Of a DNA stretch of 64,000 nucleotides, positions 16,875-25,830 are shown one piece after another. The stretch comes from Burkholderia sp. Ac-20365. GTDB lineage: Bacteria > Pseudomonadota > Gammaproteobacteria > Burkholderiales > Burkholderiaceae. The DNA is taken from the NCBI RefSeq assembly GCF_017104715.1, contig NZ_JAAGPI010000023.1, positions 62,001 to 126,000 of the forward strand. Direction: 5' to 3'. Both the position numbers and the translations under genes were made by a program. Within the stretch, counting starts at the first letter, position 1; the number at the start of each line of letters is the position of its first letter. The notes beneath the pieces were generated by a model. It was given only the letters and a program-made list of their open reading frames with translations. It searched no databases and had not been told where the DNA came from.

Positions 16875-18146
16875 CTATTTCCCTGCTGCGTGAGTCTCCT
16901 TCCTCATCTTGGCCACATCACGAGCACTAACAGCCGCCGCACCATTCCCCCAACCTGAACGAACAAAACCAAGCACATCAGCAATCTGCTGATCACTCAA
17001 CACAGCCGCGTACTTAGGCATCGGATAAGGCGCAGGAATACCGCCAATCACAAGATCCTCAGTGCCATTCAACGTAACGTTAATCAACGAAGAAGCATTC
17101 TTCTCCAGCACATTTGGATTGCCCGCCAAAGGCGCAAGCATAGGCGCAAACCCACGCCCATCCACCCCGTGACAATGCATGCAGAACGCCGTGTAAACCC
17201 GTGCACCCGCATCATTAGCAGGCCGCGTCAGCGAGACCTTCGTCGCCTTCGCGTCATATGCATAAGCAGGCCCACCCGAACCACCCGCCGCCGGCAGCGA
17301 TTTCAAATAGCGCGACATCGCAGCGGCATCCTCATCAGTCAAAGTCTGCGTGCTGTTGTTGATCACACTCGTCATCGCCCCGAAGGCAGAAGCATGCTGA
17401 TTCGCGCCGGTCTTCAGAAACAGCGCGACATCCGCCTCTGACCAGCGCCCAAGCCCGACGTTATGCTCACCCGTCAGGTTCGACGCGAACCAGTTATCAA
17501 GCACGCCACCCGTCAAAAACGCACTGCCGCTTTCATCGAGCGCCTTCTCCTGAAACGCAACGCCGCGCGGCGTATGACATGAACCGCAGTGCCCCAGGCC
17601 CTGAATCAGATACGCACCGCGATTCCACGCGACGTCCTTGCCCGGCTTGTCGCGATACACACCCTTCTCCAGAAACACCATGTTCCAGAACTTCAGCGGC
17701 CAGCGCATGTTCATCGGCCACTTGATATCGGGTTCGCGGTTCGCCTGATTGATCGGCGCCACCCCATGCATGAAATACGCGTACAGCGCATGCATGTCGT
17801 CGTCGTTGACCTTCGCGTAGGACGGGTAAGGCATCGCCGGATACAGGTTGTGCCCATCCTTCGCGACGCCCTCGCGCATCGCACGTTTGAAATCGTCTTC
17901 ACTGTATTGGCCGATACCCGTCTGCGGATCCGGCGTGATGTTGGTCGAATAGATCGCGCCCATCGGCGTCATCATCTGCAAGCCGCCCGCGAATGGCTTG
18001 CCGTGCGGCGCCGAATGGCAAGCGATGCAATCGCCCGCCTTCGCCAGATACTCGCCACGCTTGACGAGCGCATCGTCGGCGGCGTGAGACAACGCGGGCA
18101 GCGCGAACGCCACGGCCAACGCAAAAGCCTTCAATGTCGTTTTCAT
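16875..18146 (-). CDS. Triheme c-type cytochrome, electron acceptor of the Mo-hydroxylase
   Basis: 423 residues with a Sec signal peptide (about 1-22, ALSHA). Three heme c sites are visible: CIACH (40-44), CGSCH (187-191) and CMHCH (322-326). This matches the membrane-associated triheme subunit of alcohol/aldehyde dehydrogenases (AdhB type). It is the last gene of a three-gene operon, 10 bases after the molybdopterin subunit. It should carry electrons from the periplasmic molybdenum enzyme to ubiquinone or a terminal oxidase. It ends at the edge of the inverted repeat. Confidence 0.9.
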   Translation of the reverse strand: MKTTLKAFALAVAFALPALSHAADDALVKRGEYLAKAGDCIACHSAPHGKPFAGGLQMMTPMGAIYSTNITPDPQTGIGQYSEDDFKRAMREGVAKDGHNLYPAMPYPSYAKVNDDDMHALYAYFMHGVAPINQANREPDIKWPMNMRWPLKFWNMVFLEKGVYRDKPGKDVAWNRGAYLIQGLGHCGSCHTPRGVAFQEKALDESGSAFLTGGVLDNWFASNLTGEHNVGLGRWSEADVALFLKTGANQHASAFGAMTSVINNSTQTLTDEDAAAMSRYLKSLPAAGGSGGPAYAYDAKATKVSLTRPANDAGARVYTAFCMHCHGVDGRGFAPMLAPLAGNPNVLEKNASSLINVTLNGTEDLVIGGIPAPYPMPKYAAVLSDQQIADVLGFVRSGWGNGAAAVSARDVAKMRKETHAAGK

Positions 18147-18156
18147 CGTCGGCCCC

Positions 18157-20394
18157 TTATGCGTTTATCAACTGGCTGCCAACCGGCAACTGACGCAAGC
18201 GCTTGCCCGTCGCCGCATAGATCGCGTTGGCGATGGCCGGCTGCGCCGCGGCCGTTCCCGGTTCACCGATACCGCCCGGCGCTTCGCTGCTCTTCACGAT
18301 ATGCACGTCGATCGAAGGCGCTTCGTTGATGCGCAGAATCCGGTAGTCCGTGAAATTGTTCTGCTGCACACGGCCGCGATCGATCGTCACCTCGCTGTAA
18401 AGCGCCGCCGTGATCGCGAAGATAATGCCGCCCTGAATCTGCGCTTCGACGGTGTTCGGATTGACCACCATCCCGCAGTCGACCGCGCACACCACGCGGT
18501 TGACGGTGACCTCGCCCTGATCGACGGTCACGTCCGCGACCATCGAAAAGAAACTGCCGAACGCATGCATCACCGATACGCCGCGCCCCTGCCCCTTCGG
18601 CACCGTGTTGCCCCAGCCCGCCGCCTGCGTCGCGACATTCAGCACATTCAGCGCGCGCGGCGATTTGCCGAGCAGATCGCGCCGGTACTTGACGGGATCG
18701 ATCTTCGCCTGCGCCGCAAGTTCGTCGATAAAGCTCTCGACCACGAACGTGCCACGCGTCGGCCCGACGCCGCGCCAGAACGCAGTCGGTATCGCGTGCG
18801 GCTCCTGGCGCACGTAATCGACGAGCTGATTCGGCAGGTCGTACGGCAAGTCGGCGGCCACTTCGACGGCATCGGGATCGACTCCGTTCTTCACGGCAGG
18901 CGGCGCAAAGCGCGCCAGAATCGACGAACCGACAATCCGATGCTGCCACGCGATCGGCTTGCCATTCGCGTCGAGTCCCGCCGAAATCTTGTCGTAGTAA
19001 TACGGCCGGTACATGTCGTGCTGAATGTCTTCCTCGCGCGTCCACGTCACTTTCACAGGCACGTTCAACTGTTTCGCGACTTTCACGGCCTGCGTGACCA
19101 TATCGAATTCGAGCCTGCGCCCGAAGCCGCCGCCAAGCAGAAAGTTGTGCACGACGATCTTGTCCGGCGACAGTCCCGTCACCTTCGCGCCCGCATCGCG
19201 CGCGCGTGTCGGCACCTGCGTGCCGACCCAGATATCGCAGCTATCCGGCTTCACGTGCACCGTGCAGTTGACCGGCTCCATCGTTGCGTGCGCAAGGAAC
19301 GGCTGCTGATAGACCGCATCGATACGCGTCTTCGCCTGCGAAAACGCGTTGTTCACGTCGCCGTCCTTGCGTGCGACGGCGCCAGTACCCTGCGACGCTT
19401 TCTCCATATCGTCGACGATCGTCTTCATCGACACCGTCGCGCCCGCGCCTTCGTTCCACGTAATCTTCAACGCCGAGGCGCCGCGTTTCGCGGCCCACGT
19501 GTGATCGCCGATCACCGCGACGCCGTTGTCGATCTTCACGATCTGGCGCACACCGGGGATCTTCTTCGCCGCCGCGTCGTCGACGCTCGCGAGCGTGCCG
19601 CCAAACACGGGGCAATTCACGATTGCCGCGTAGACCATATCGGGCAAACGCACGTCGAGACCGAACATCGCGCTACCGTCCACCTTCTCCGGCGAATCGA
19701 GACGCTTTGCCTGCGTGCCGATCAGCTTGAAGTCTTTCGGGTTCTTCAGCGGCACGTTCTCCGGCACGGGCAGCTTCGCGGCAGCTTCGACGAGTTGTCC
19801 ATACGCGATGCTGCGCTTCGTGTCCGAGTGGATCACCTGGCCGTTCTCCGCATGGCACGACGCCGGATCCACCTGCCATTGCTGGGCGGCTGCATTGACG
19901 AGCAGCACGCGCGTGGTCGCGCCCGCGCGGCGCATCGGTTCCCACGCATAGCGGATCGACGTCGAGCCGCCCGTCAGCTGGCCGCCGAGCAGCGGGTCGG
20001 TGAAGCGCTTTTCGTCGGGTGGCGCATGATCGATCGTGACGCTGTCCAGCGGCACTTCGAGTTCTTCCGCGATCAGCATCGGAATCGACGTGTACACGCC
20101 TTGGCCCATCTCGACCTTCGGGATGATCAGCGTGACCTTGCCGGCTGTGTCGATCTGCACGAACGAGTTCGCCGCGAGCACACCGCTTTGCGGCGTCTCG
20201 ACCCCATCGCCGCCAATCACGGACTTGCGCACGTCGCCCTGGCTTTGCGCAGGCATGCTGAAGCTGAGCATCAGGCCGCCGCCCGCCATCGCGGCAACGC
20301 TCGCGCTGAACTTCAGAAAGGCGCGGCGGTTGACACGGGTGGCATCGTCGTCGCGCGGCTTGCCGTTTTGTGCATCGAGCAATCCTTGTGACAT
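18157..20394 (-). CDS. Molybdopterin-binding subunit of an IorB-like aldehyde/N-heterocycle oxidoreductase
   Basis: 745 residues. A twin-arginine signal (VNRRAFLKFSASVAAMAGGG, about 22-41) targets it, folded with cofactor, to the periplasm. The rest is the xanthine-dehydrogenase-type Mo subunit seen in isoquinoline 1-oxidoreductase: VEMGQGVYTSIPMLIAEEL, GGGFGRRLEFDMVTQAVKVA, and the C-terminal IGEPGTAAAQPAIANAIYAA, whose Glu is the expected catalytic base. It oxidises aldehydes or N-heteroaromatics using water. The substrate is not deducible. It starts one base after the 2Fe-2S gene stop. No XdhC-type chaperone is adjacent. Confidence 0.9.
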   Translation of the reverse strand: MSQGLLDAQNGKPRDDDATRVNRRAFLKFSASVAAMAGGGLMLSFSMPAQSQGDVRKSVIGGDGVETPQSGVLAANSFVQIDTAGKVTLIIPKVEMGQGVYTSIPMLIAEELEVPLDSVTIDHAPPDEKRFTDPLLGGQLTGGSTSIRYAWEPMRRAGATTRVLLVNAAAQQWQVDPASCHAENGQVIHSDTKRSIAYGQLVEAAAKLPVPENVPLKNPKDFKLIGTQAKRLDSPEKVDGSAMFGLDVRLPDMVYAAIVNCPVFGGTLASVDDAAAKKIPGVRQIVKIDNGVAVIGDHTWAAKRGASALKITWNEGAGATVSMKTIVDDMEKASQGTGAVARKDGDVNNAFSQAKTRIDAVYQQPFLAHATMEPVNCTVHVKPDSCDIWVGTQVPTRARDAGAKVTGLSPDKIVVHNFLLGGGFGRRLEFDMVTQAVKVAKQLNVPVKVTWTREEDIQHDMYRPYYYDKISAGLDANGKPIAWQHRIVGSSILARFAPPAVKNGVDPDAVEVAADLPYDLPNQLVDYVRQEPHAIPTAFWRGVGPTRGTFVVESFIDELAAQAKIDPVKYRRDLLGKSPRALNVLNVATQAAGWGNTVPKGQGRGVSVMHAFGSFFSMVADVTVDQGEVTVNRVVCAVDCGMVVNPNTVEAQIQGGIIFAITAALYSEVTIDRGRVQQNNFTDYRILRINEAPSIDVHIVKSSEAPGGIGEPGTAAAQPAIANAIYAATGKRLRQLPVGSQLINA

Positions 20395-20395
20395 G

Positions 20396-20851
20396 TCACG
20401 CCTCCTTGGCTGCCTGCTTCACGGCAGCGCGGATGCGGTTGTAGGTGCCACAGCGGCAGATGTTGCCCGCCATCGCCGCGTCGATGTCGGCGTCGCTCGG
20501 GTTCGGGTTCTGCGTGAGCAGCGACGCCGCCTGCATCACCTGTCCGGACTGACAGTAGCCGCACTGCACGACGTCGAGATGCCGCCACGCCGCCTGCACC
20601 TTCTTGCCGGAAGGCGTATCGCCGACGGCTTCGATCGTCGTGATCTTTTTGTCGCCGACCGCCGCGATGGGCAGCACGCACGAGCGCACAGCAACACCGT
20701 CCAGATGCACGGTGCACGCGCCGCATTGCGCGATGCCGCAGCCGAACTTGGTTCCCGTGAGACCGACGATATCGCGCAGCACCCAGAGCACGGGCATGTC
20801 GGGCGGCGCGTCGATGGTGTGAGACTGGCCGTTGATGTTCAGCGTTGCCAT
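20396..20851 (-). CDS. 2Fe-2S subunit of the IorAB-like oxidoreductase
   Basis: 151 residues. Two [2Fe-2S] sets are intact: a plant-ferredoxin type with C38, C43, C46, C58 (FGCGIAQCGACTVHLDG) and the C-terminal four-helix type with C97, C100, C132, C134 (QCGYCQSGQ and NICRCGTYNRI). First gene of the operon; the Mo subunit follows directly. It has no signal of its own, so it should be co-exported with the Tat-bearing large subunit. Confidence 0.92.
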   Translation of the reverse strand: MATLNINGQSHTIDAPPDMPVLWVLRDIVGLTGTKFGCGIAQCGACTVHLDGVAVRSCVLPIAAVGDKKITTIEAVGDTPSGKKVQAAWRHLDVVQCGYCQSGQVMQAASLLTQNPNPSDADIDAAMAGNICRCGTYNRIRAAVKQAAKEA

Positions 20852-21147
20852 GAACGTATCCGTAAAGTGGGAGTTTTATTTATCCGCCGACGTCGAACAA
20901 AATCCGGTCGATAACCGGTCTTTGTTAGACGTGACGCGCTAATCATGCGAGGTCCGCAAGTGCATACGCACTACGTGAATCCATTGCGCATGCACATTGA
21001 GGAATCGGGCCGACTGATTGTAGTGGGGCGTAAAAAAACGTGCGTGCGAAGTGCCGGCGGCCGTCCGGTGGTGGCGGACGGCCGTCGTTCATTTGGCAGC
21101 AGGAGAGGAGCAGCAACGCGCTGCGTTGCTGCTTTCAGGAAGCGCGC
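20852..21147. other. Intergenic region, bcsC end / oxidoreductase promoter
   Basis: Holds the 3' end of the cellulose operon and the promoter of the oxidoreductase operon. Apart from the hairpin at 21058-21084 I see no gene. A short frame from 20945 has no family similarity. Confidence 0.4.
21058..21084 (-). terminator. Hairpin after bcsC
   Basis: CGGCCGTCC, nine-base loop, GGACGGCCG, about 65 bases past the bcsC stop. A T-run on the minus strand lies some 15 bases further on, too far for a classical Rho-independent terminator, so the call is tentative. Confidence 0.45.
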
Positions 21148-24100
21148 TTAATCGTTCACAGGAAGATACTGCGACCTGAGCGGCGAAGGCGGGAAGACGG
21201 GCGAGCCAGTCTGTTTGGTAAATGCGTAGCGTACGTAGACGGCGGCAACGAACTCGCGATACTCGTACGCGTTGCCGAACGACGCTGCCGCGCCGACCGC
21301 GAGCTGTGGCGCAAGCTGATACTCGCCCACTGCGTCGATCGAGTACGACACGCCCGTCTTGCTCTGACCGGGATAGACCGCGTTCGGGTCCGCCAGCGTC
21401 TGGTTCGACGTGGCGAAACGCGTGGCGGCGTCGCTCTGCATGGTTGGATCGAGCGGGAAATACGGGGAGTCGTCCTGCCGGTAATGCTGCACGCCGATCG
21501 ACGCCTTCAGATCGTACGTGAACGGTCCGTTGCGCCCTGTCCATTCGATCGGCAGATTCAGGATCGCATACTGCTGCGGGCTGAAATAGCCGCCCTGCCC
21601 ATACGTGAAGTACGACAGGTTCTTGTTGTAGTGCATCCACGTGGTGTTCACGCCGACCGTGAAGGTCTGGTCCGCGTCCTTGTAAAGACGCGTGTACACG
21701 CCGCCGCCGCCCTTGATCGACGTGTTCGATGCGACGTGATGGCCATCATAGTAGTCGCCCGAGAGGTTCGCATACAGGCCGCTCGTGCCGTCGTCCCAGG
21801 CGACGTCCGCGCGAAGGCCGTTCGACGTCACGCCGCCCCATTCGAGGTTCGCCAGCGCATCGCGCGCGCCCGCATACGACAACAGACTATCGGTCACCGC
21901 GCGGCGTTCCGCCGTCAGCCGGTAGGACACCTTGTCGGTCAACCCGCCCTTGAACTGCACGCCGCCGACGATGTTCTGCTCGCGAAAGCCGAACGGCGTG
22001 GCACCGACATCGGTCTTCAGCCCGCGGTATTCGTAGCCGACGCCTACACCGACGCCCGTGGCCGTCTGCGAGCCGTACGGATTGGTGGCCTGATTGACCT
22101 GAGCGCTGCCAAAGCGGGCCAGCGTGTTGGCGCTGCTGCTCGCTGTGCCCGCGTCCAGCGTGACGGGCGTGACCTCGACGGTCACGTGACCATCGCCAGC
22201 ACGAATGCGGCCTTTGATGGGCGCCTCGATATCCGTCAGGTTCGACAAACCGTCTTCGCCGTCGCGATTGCGGAACTGGATGCCGGCGCTCACGGTGCTG
22301 GTCTGCTCGCGGTTGATCTGCGCGAGTTCCTCCTCGACGGTCAGCGGCTGCGGCTGGGTCGGCTGCGGATATTGCCGCGCCTGCTCGTCCTGCATTTGCG
22401 CATTGCGCGTCGGATAAGGCGCAGGCGGCTGCGGGATGTACGGTACGAGCCCGTAGCCCTGATTCGTGTAGTTCTGCGAATACGACTGTTGCGGGTACGG
22501 CTGCTGTGGCGGTTGGGGCTGATAAGGCTGCTGATACCCCTGCTGCGGATACTGCTGCGCATACGCACGCTGCTGCGGATACGCTTGCTGTGGGTAGGCT
22601 TGCTGCGGATAAGCCTGCTGCTGCGGATAGGCTTGCGGGTAGCCACCTTGCGCATATCCCTGCTGCGGATACGCGGCGTTGTTATTGCCGGTGTTACGCG
22701 CATTCTTCGCCGGGCGCTTCTTCGACGACGGCTGCACACCCGCACCCTGATTCGCCTGAGATTGCGCGGCGGCCTGTGCCTGCGGCGACATCGGCCACGG
22801 CGTGCTGACGTCAGCCGGTTGCGCATACACCGGTTGCTGATACTGCTGCGGATAAGGTTGCTGATACGGCTGCTGATAGGTCTGCGCCGGCTGCGCATAA
22901 CCCTGCGCCGGATACGCCTGCCCCGGCGCAAGCCCGCCGCCCGACTGCGACGAGCCGTACTGATCGGGGCCGTAACCGTCCGTGTCAGGCGTCGTGTTTC
23001 CGCTCAACGCTGCCTGCGGCGCCAGCGTCTCGAGCGAATTGATCTGCGAGGCCGGGGACTGCTGCGGCTGCGGCGCGACATAAGGCGCATAAGGCGCGGT
23101 TGCCGGCTGCGTCGGCGGTGTGTAAGCAGGCATAGCTGGCATCGGATACGGTTGGGTCGTCAGACCGGTATTCTGCGCTGGGAACGGCACACTGTTCGAC
23201 GCATCCGCCGACGTGCGGTTCGCAAAAGGATTCGTGCCGGGCAAGGGAATCGGCCCGCGCGAACGCAACGGCACGTCCCAGCCGCTCGGCACGGGCTGGC
23301 CATTGGCGCTCGCGGTCGTCGCACCGGGCCGCGCCAGCGGCGCATTCTGCGCAATCAGCGAGCGCTGGAAATACTGCGCGGCAAGATTGTTCCTGCCCTC
23401 TGCACGGTACATCCGGCCCATCGCGGCAAGCGCATCCGCATTGTTCGGCGCGATGCGCAACGCCTGCTTCAGCGTCGACTCGGCAAAGTCGAATTTGCGG
23501 ATCTGCGTCGCGGCGCCCGCGGCGTTCAGCAGCAGCCCCATGTCGGTCGGATTCTGCGCGAGCGCAAGGCGATACGTGGCCAATGCGTTCGCGTTGTCGT
23601 TGTTCGCGGTGTACAGACGCGCGAGCGCCGCGAGAATGTCGGGATCGTTCGGTCGTGCAGCAAGCCATGGCGACAGCACGTCGAATGCGCTCGCGAGATC
23701 GTTCGCCTGACGCAACGCATCCGTGCGGCGCACGACGATCGCCACGTTGATCTTCTCGAAGTCAGTGCGCTGCTGGCCAGTCAACTGCATCGACGCGAGC
23801 CGGCGCATCACTTCGCCCAGTTCGATATCCTGGCCTGCGTTCAGCAGAATGCCTGCATCGGTGAGCATCAGACCCGCATCGTTCGGCGAGCGAGCAACGG
23901 CGCTGCGCACCATCATCAGCGCGCGCGGTGTATCGCCCGTGCTCACATAAGCCGACGCGATCGCGCCGATCAGTTCCGCATTATTGCCCGCCACCGGTTC
24001 CGCGTTTTGCAGCATGCCGCGTGCCTGCGCGACGCGACCGCTCTTCGCGAGCGCCACGGCTTCGTCGCACTGTTGATGCACCCACAGCCGATGTTGCAGC

Positions 24101-25830
24101 ATCGCCATCGCGTCGGTGCGCCTGTTGAGCGGAATGCGTTCGAGCTGCGACAGGCCGTAGCGCCAGTCCTGCATGTCGGCGGCAAGCAGCGCGCTTGCGT
24201 AGAACGCATCGGGCATCTCCGGGTGCGTCGCGATCAGCCCATCCATGATGCTTTTCGCATTCGCATACGCGCCCTGCTTCGCATAGATACGTGCAAGGTC
24301 GAGCCGCAGCCAAGGATCGTCGGGATTGCTCAGCAGCGCGTCTTCGAACAGGCTGCGCGCATTGCCGAGATCGCCGCGTGCTTCGGCTGCCCGCGCCTGC
24401 GCCGCTTGCGCTTCACCGCGCAGACGGTCCGCGCCGCCCACTTTCTTACGCTGCTCGTCCGTCAACTGATTGGCAAAACTGAGCGCTTCGTCGCCGCGTC
24501 CCTGCGCAGCGAGCGCGCCAACGAGGCCGCGTATCGCATCGGGATTGTCGGCCTGTCGGCGCAACGCCATGCGAAACGCCGCTTCCGCGCCGCGCGGATC
24601 GCCGCTTTGCATCAGCACATCGCCGAGCGCGGTTTGTGCGGTGACGTCGCCGGGACTCACGGCGATCGCTTTTTCGAACGATGCCTTGGCCTGCGCGAGA
24701 TTGCCGTTGCTCTGCTCGCCGAGACCTTCGCTCGTGTACATCCAGTAAGTCGCGCTATTGAGCGCCTCGCGCCAGCGCGCCGCGCCGCCTTGCTGCGACG
24801 CCCGCAGCAGATAGTCGCGCGCCTGTGCGAACTGCTCCTGCTTCAGCAACGCGACGCCCATGCCGCCGAGCGCGTCGCCGTCGTTCGGCGAACTCGCGAG
24901 CACCGACGTGAAGCGCGCTTTCGCCGTCACCAGATCGCCGCGATCCAGCGCAGCGAAACCTTCCGCGACGGTGCGGCCGCGTGCATCGGCGCCCGCGTTC
25001 TGCTGCGCACGTTCTGACGCGCGACGATCCTGTTCCGTGATCGAATCGGCGCGAGCCTTGACGGCGGCGTCATCGGGCGAGACGGACAGATAGGCCTGAA
25101 ACAGCGGCGCATCGGACGCACGCACGCCGAGCCACAGCAATGCCTGGCGCCACGCGGCCTTCGCCTGTGCGCCGACCACGGAATCCTTCGACAACTGCGC
25201 CAGCTGCTCGATGCCCTCGCGCCGGTTCGCTTCGCGATACGTCAGATGCTGCGCATACGCGAGCGCAAAACGCGGATCGTCGGGATGCTCGCGCGCAAGC
25301 TGCTCCAGCCCGCGGCGCGCCTCTTCCCAGCCTTGCGGCGACGAACCGAGCGCCTGGTAATACTCGAGCGCAAGCTGCGGATTGGTCGGCTTCGTGCCGA
25401 GCGCCTGCCGGTACGCCTGTGCCGCCGACGCCTGCTGCCCCGCCTGCGCGAGACGACGCGCGTCGTTGACGGCCTGATCGGTGGGACTCGACTGACCGAG
25501 GCGGCGCGCGAGTTCATCCATGTTCGGATAGTTCGGCGCGGCCTGGCGCAAGCGCGCCAGATATTGCTGCGCGCCCGCGCCATCCTTGCGGTCGGCCAGC
25601 ACGATGCCCATGCCGTACAGCGCGTCAGGCTGCTTCGGATCGATGCGCAAGACTTTCAGCCACGCCTGCTCGGCGAGATCGCCGCGCTTGTGCGATTGCC
25701 AGTACTTGCCCTGATCGATCAGGACGTTCATCGGGTCGTTCGGCTGCGCCTGCGCGAATGCCGACGCCGCCGCGCCCGCGCCCAGCGTGAGCGCGACGCC
25801 GATTACGAGCGCGCGTTGGCGGATTGGCAT
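21148..25830 (-). CDS. bcsC: Cellulose synthase outer-membrane subunit BcsC
   Basis: About 1560 residues, clearly longer than E. coli BcsC. Signal peptide (1-26), then a long array of tetratricopeptide repeats (about 30-830) that spans the periplasm, then a low-complexity linker, then the C-terminal BCSC beta-barrel (about 1165-1560) that exports the glucan. The extra length is the linker (about 884-1164), rich in Tyr, Pro and Gln with repeated AYPQQ units. ATG 25830 is preferred because the signal peptide begins there; 25842 is also in frame. The start lies inside the end of bcsZ (overlap about 28 bases), so translation is probably coupled. Last gene of the operon. Confidence 0.93.
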   Translation of the reverse strand: MPIRQRALVIGVALTLGAGAAASAFAQAQPNDPMNVLIDQGKYWQSHKRGDLAEQAWLKVLRIDPKQPDALYGMGIVLADRKDGAGAQQYLARLRQAAPNYPNMDELARRLGQSSPTDQAVNDARRLAQAGQQASAAQAYRQALGTKPTNPQLALEYYQALGSSPQGWEEARRGLEQLAREHPDDPRFALAYAQHLTYREANRREGIEQLAQLSKDSVVGAQAKAAWRQALLWLGVRASDAPLFQAYLSVSPDDAAVKARADSITEQDRRASERAQQNAGADARGRTVAEGFAALDRGDLVTAKARFTSVLASSPNDGDALGGMGVALLKQEQFAQARDYLLRASQQGGAARWREALNSATYWMYTSEGLGEQSNGNLAQAKASFEKAIAVSPGDVTAQTALGDVLMQSGDPRGAEAAFRMALRRQADNPDAIRGLVGALAAQGRGDEALSFANQLTDEQRKKVGGADRLRGEAQAAQARAAEARGDLGNARSLFEDALLSNPDDPWLRLDLARIYAKQGAYANAKSIMDGLIATHPEMPDAFYASALLAADMQDWRYGLSQLERIPLNRRTDAMAMLQHRLWVHQQCDEAVALAKSGRVAQARGMLQNAEPVAGNNAELIGAIASAYVSTGDTPRALMMVRSAVARSPNDAGLMLTDAGILLNAGQDIELGEVMRRLASMQLTGQQRTDFEKINVAIVVRRTDALRQANDLASAFDVLSPWLAARPNDPDILAALARLYTANNDNANALATYRLALAQNPTDMGLLLNAAGAATQIRKFDFAESTLKQALRIAPNNADALAAMGRMYRAEGRNNLAAQYFQRSLIAQNAPLARPGATTASANGQPVPSGWDVPLRSRGPIPLPGTNPFANRTSADASNSVPFPAQNTGLTTQPYPMPAMPAYTPPTQPATAPYAPYVAPQPQQSPASQINSLETLAPQAALSGNTTPDTDGYGPDQYGSSQSGGGLAPGQAYPAQGYAQPAQTYQQPYQQPYPQQYQQPVYAQPADVSTPWPMSPQAQAAAQSQANQGAGVQPSSKKRPAKNARNTGNNNAAYPQQGYAQGGYPQAYPQQQAYPQQAYPQQAYPQQRAYAQQYPQQGYQQPYQPQPPQQPYPQQSYSQNYTNQGYGLVPYIPQPPAPYPTRNAQMQDEQARQYPQPTQPQPLTVEEELAQINREQTSTVSAGIQFRNRDGEDGLSNLTDIEAPIKGRIRAGDGHVTVEVTPVTLDAGTASSSANTLARFGSAQVNQATNPYGSQTATGVGVGVGYEYRGLKTDVGATPFGFREQNIVGGVQFKGGLTDKVSYRLTAERRAVTDSLLSYAGARDALANLEWGGVTSNGLRADVAWDDGTSGLYANLSGDYYDGHHVASNTSIKGGGGVYTRLYKDADQTFTVGVNTTWMHYNKNLSYFTYGQGGYFSPQQYAILNLPIEWTGRNGPFTYDLKASIGVQHYRQDDSPYFPLDPTMQSDAATRFATSNQTLADPNAVYPGQSKTGVSYSIDAVGEYQLAPQLAVGAAASFGNAYEYREFVAAVYVRYAFTKQTGSPVFPPSPLRSQYLPVND
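22545..22640. repeat. Tandem codon repeat encoding AYPQQ units in bcsC
   Basis: Several near-copies of a 15-base unit (plus strand reads GCTTGCTGCGGATAC-like) lie in a row within the bcsC linker, giving the protein units AYPQQ. Copies differ at third positions, so this is an old or selected expansion. Looser copies continue on both sides (about 22480-22700 and 22840-22920). Confidence 0.7.

Noticed and set aside
18301..20391. Plus-strand open frame of 696 codons opposite the Mo subunit
   Set aside because: Arg/His-rich shadow; the minus-strand frame carries the Tat signal and the Mo-binding motifs.
22480..22920. CRISPR-like array
   Set aside because: Units are in-frame codons for YPQQ inside bcsC with no unique spacers.
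21040..25017. Plus-strand open frame of 1325 codons opposite bcsC
   Set aside because: Antisense shadow of a high-G+C gene: Arg-rich, no family similarity, while bcsC on the minus strand has signal peptide, TPRs and barrel.
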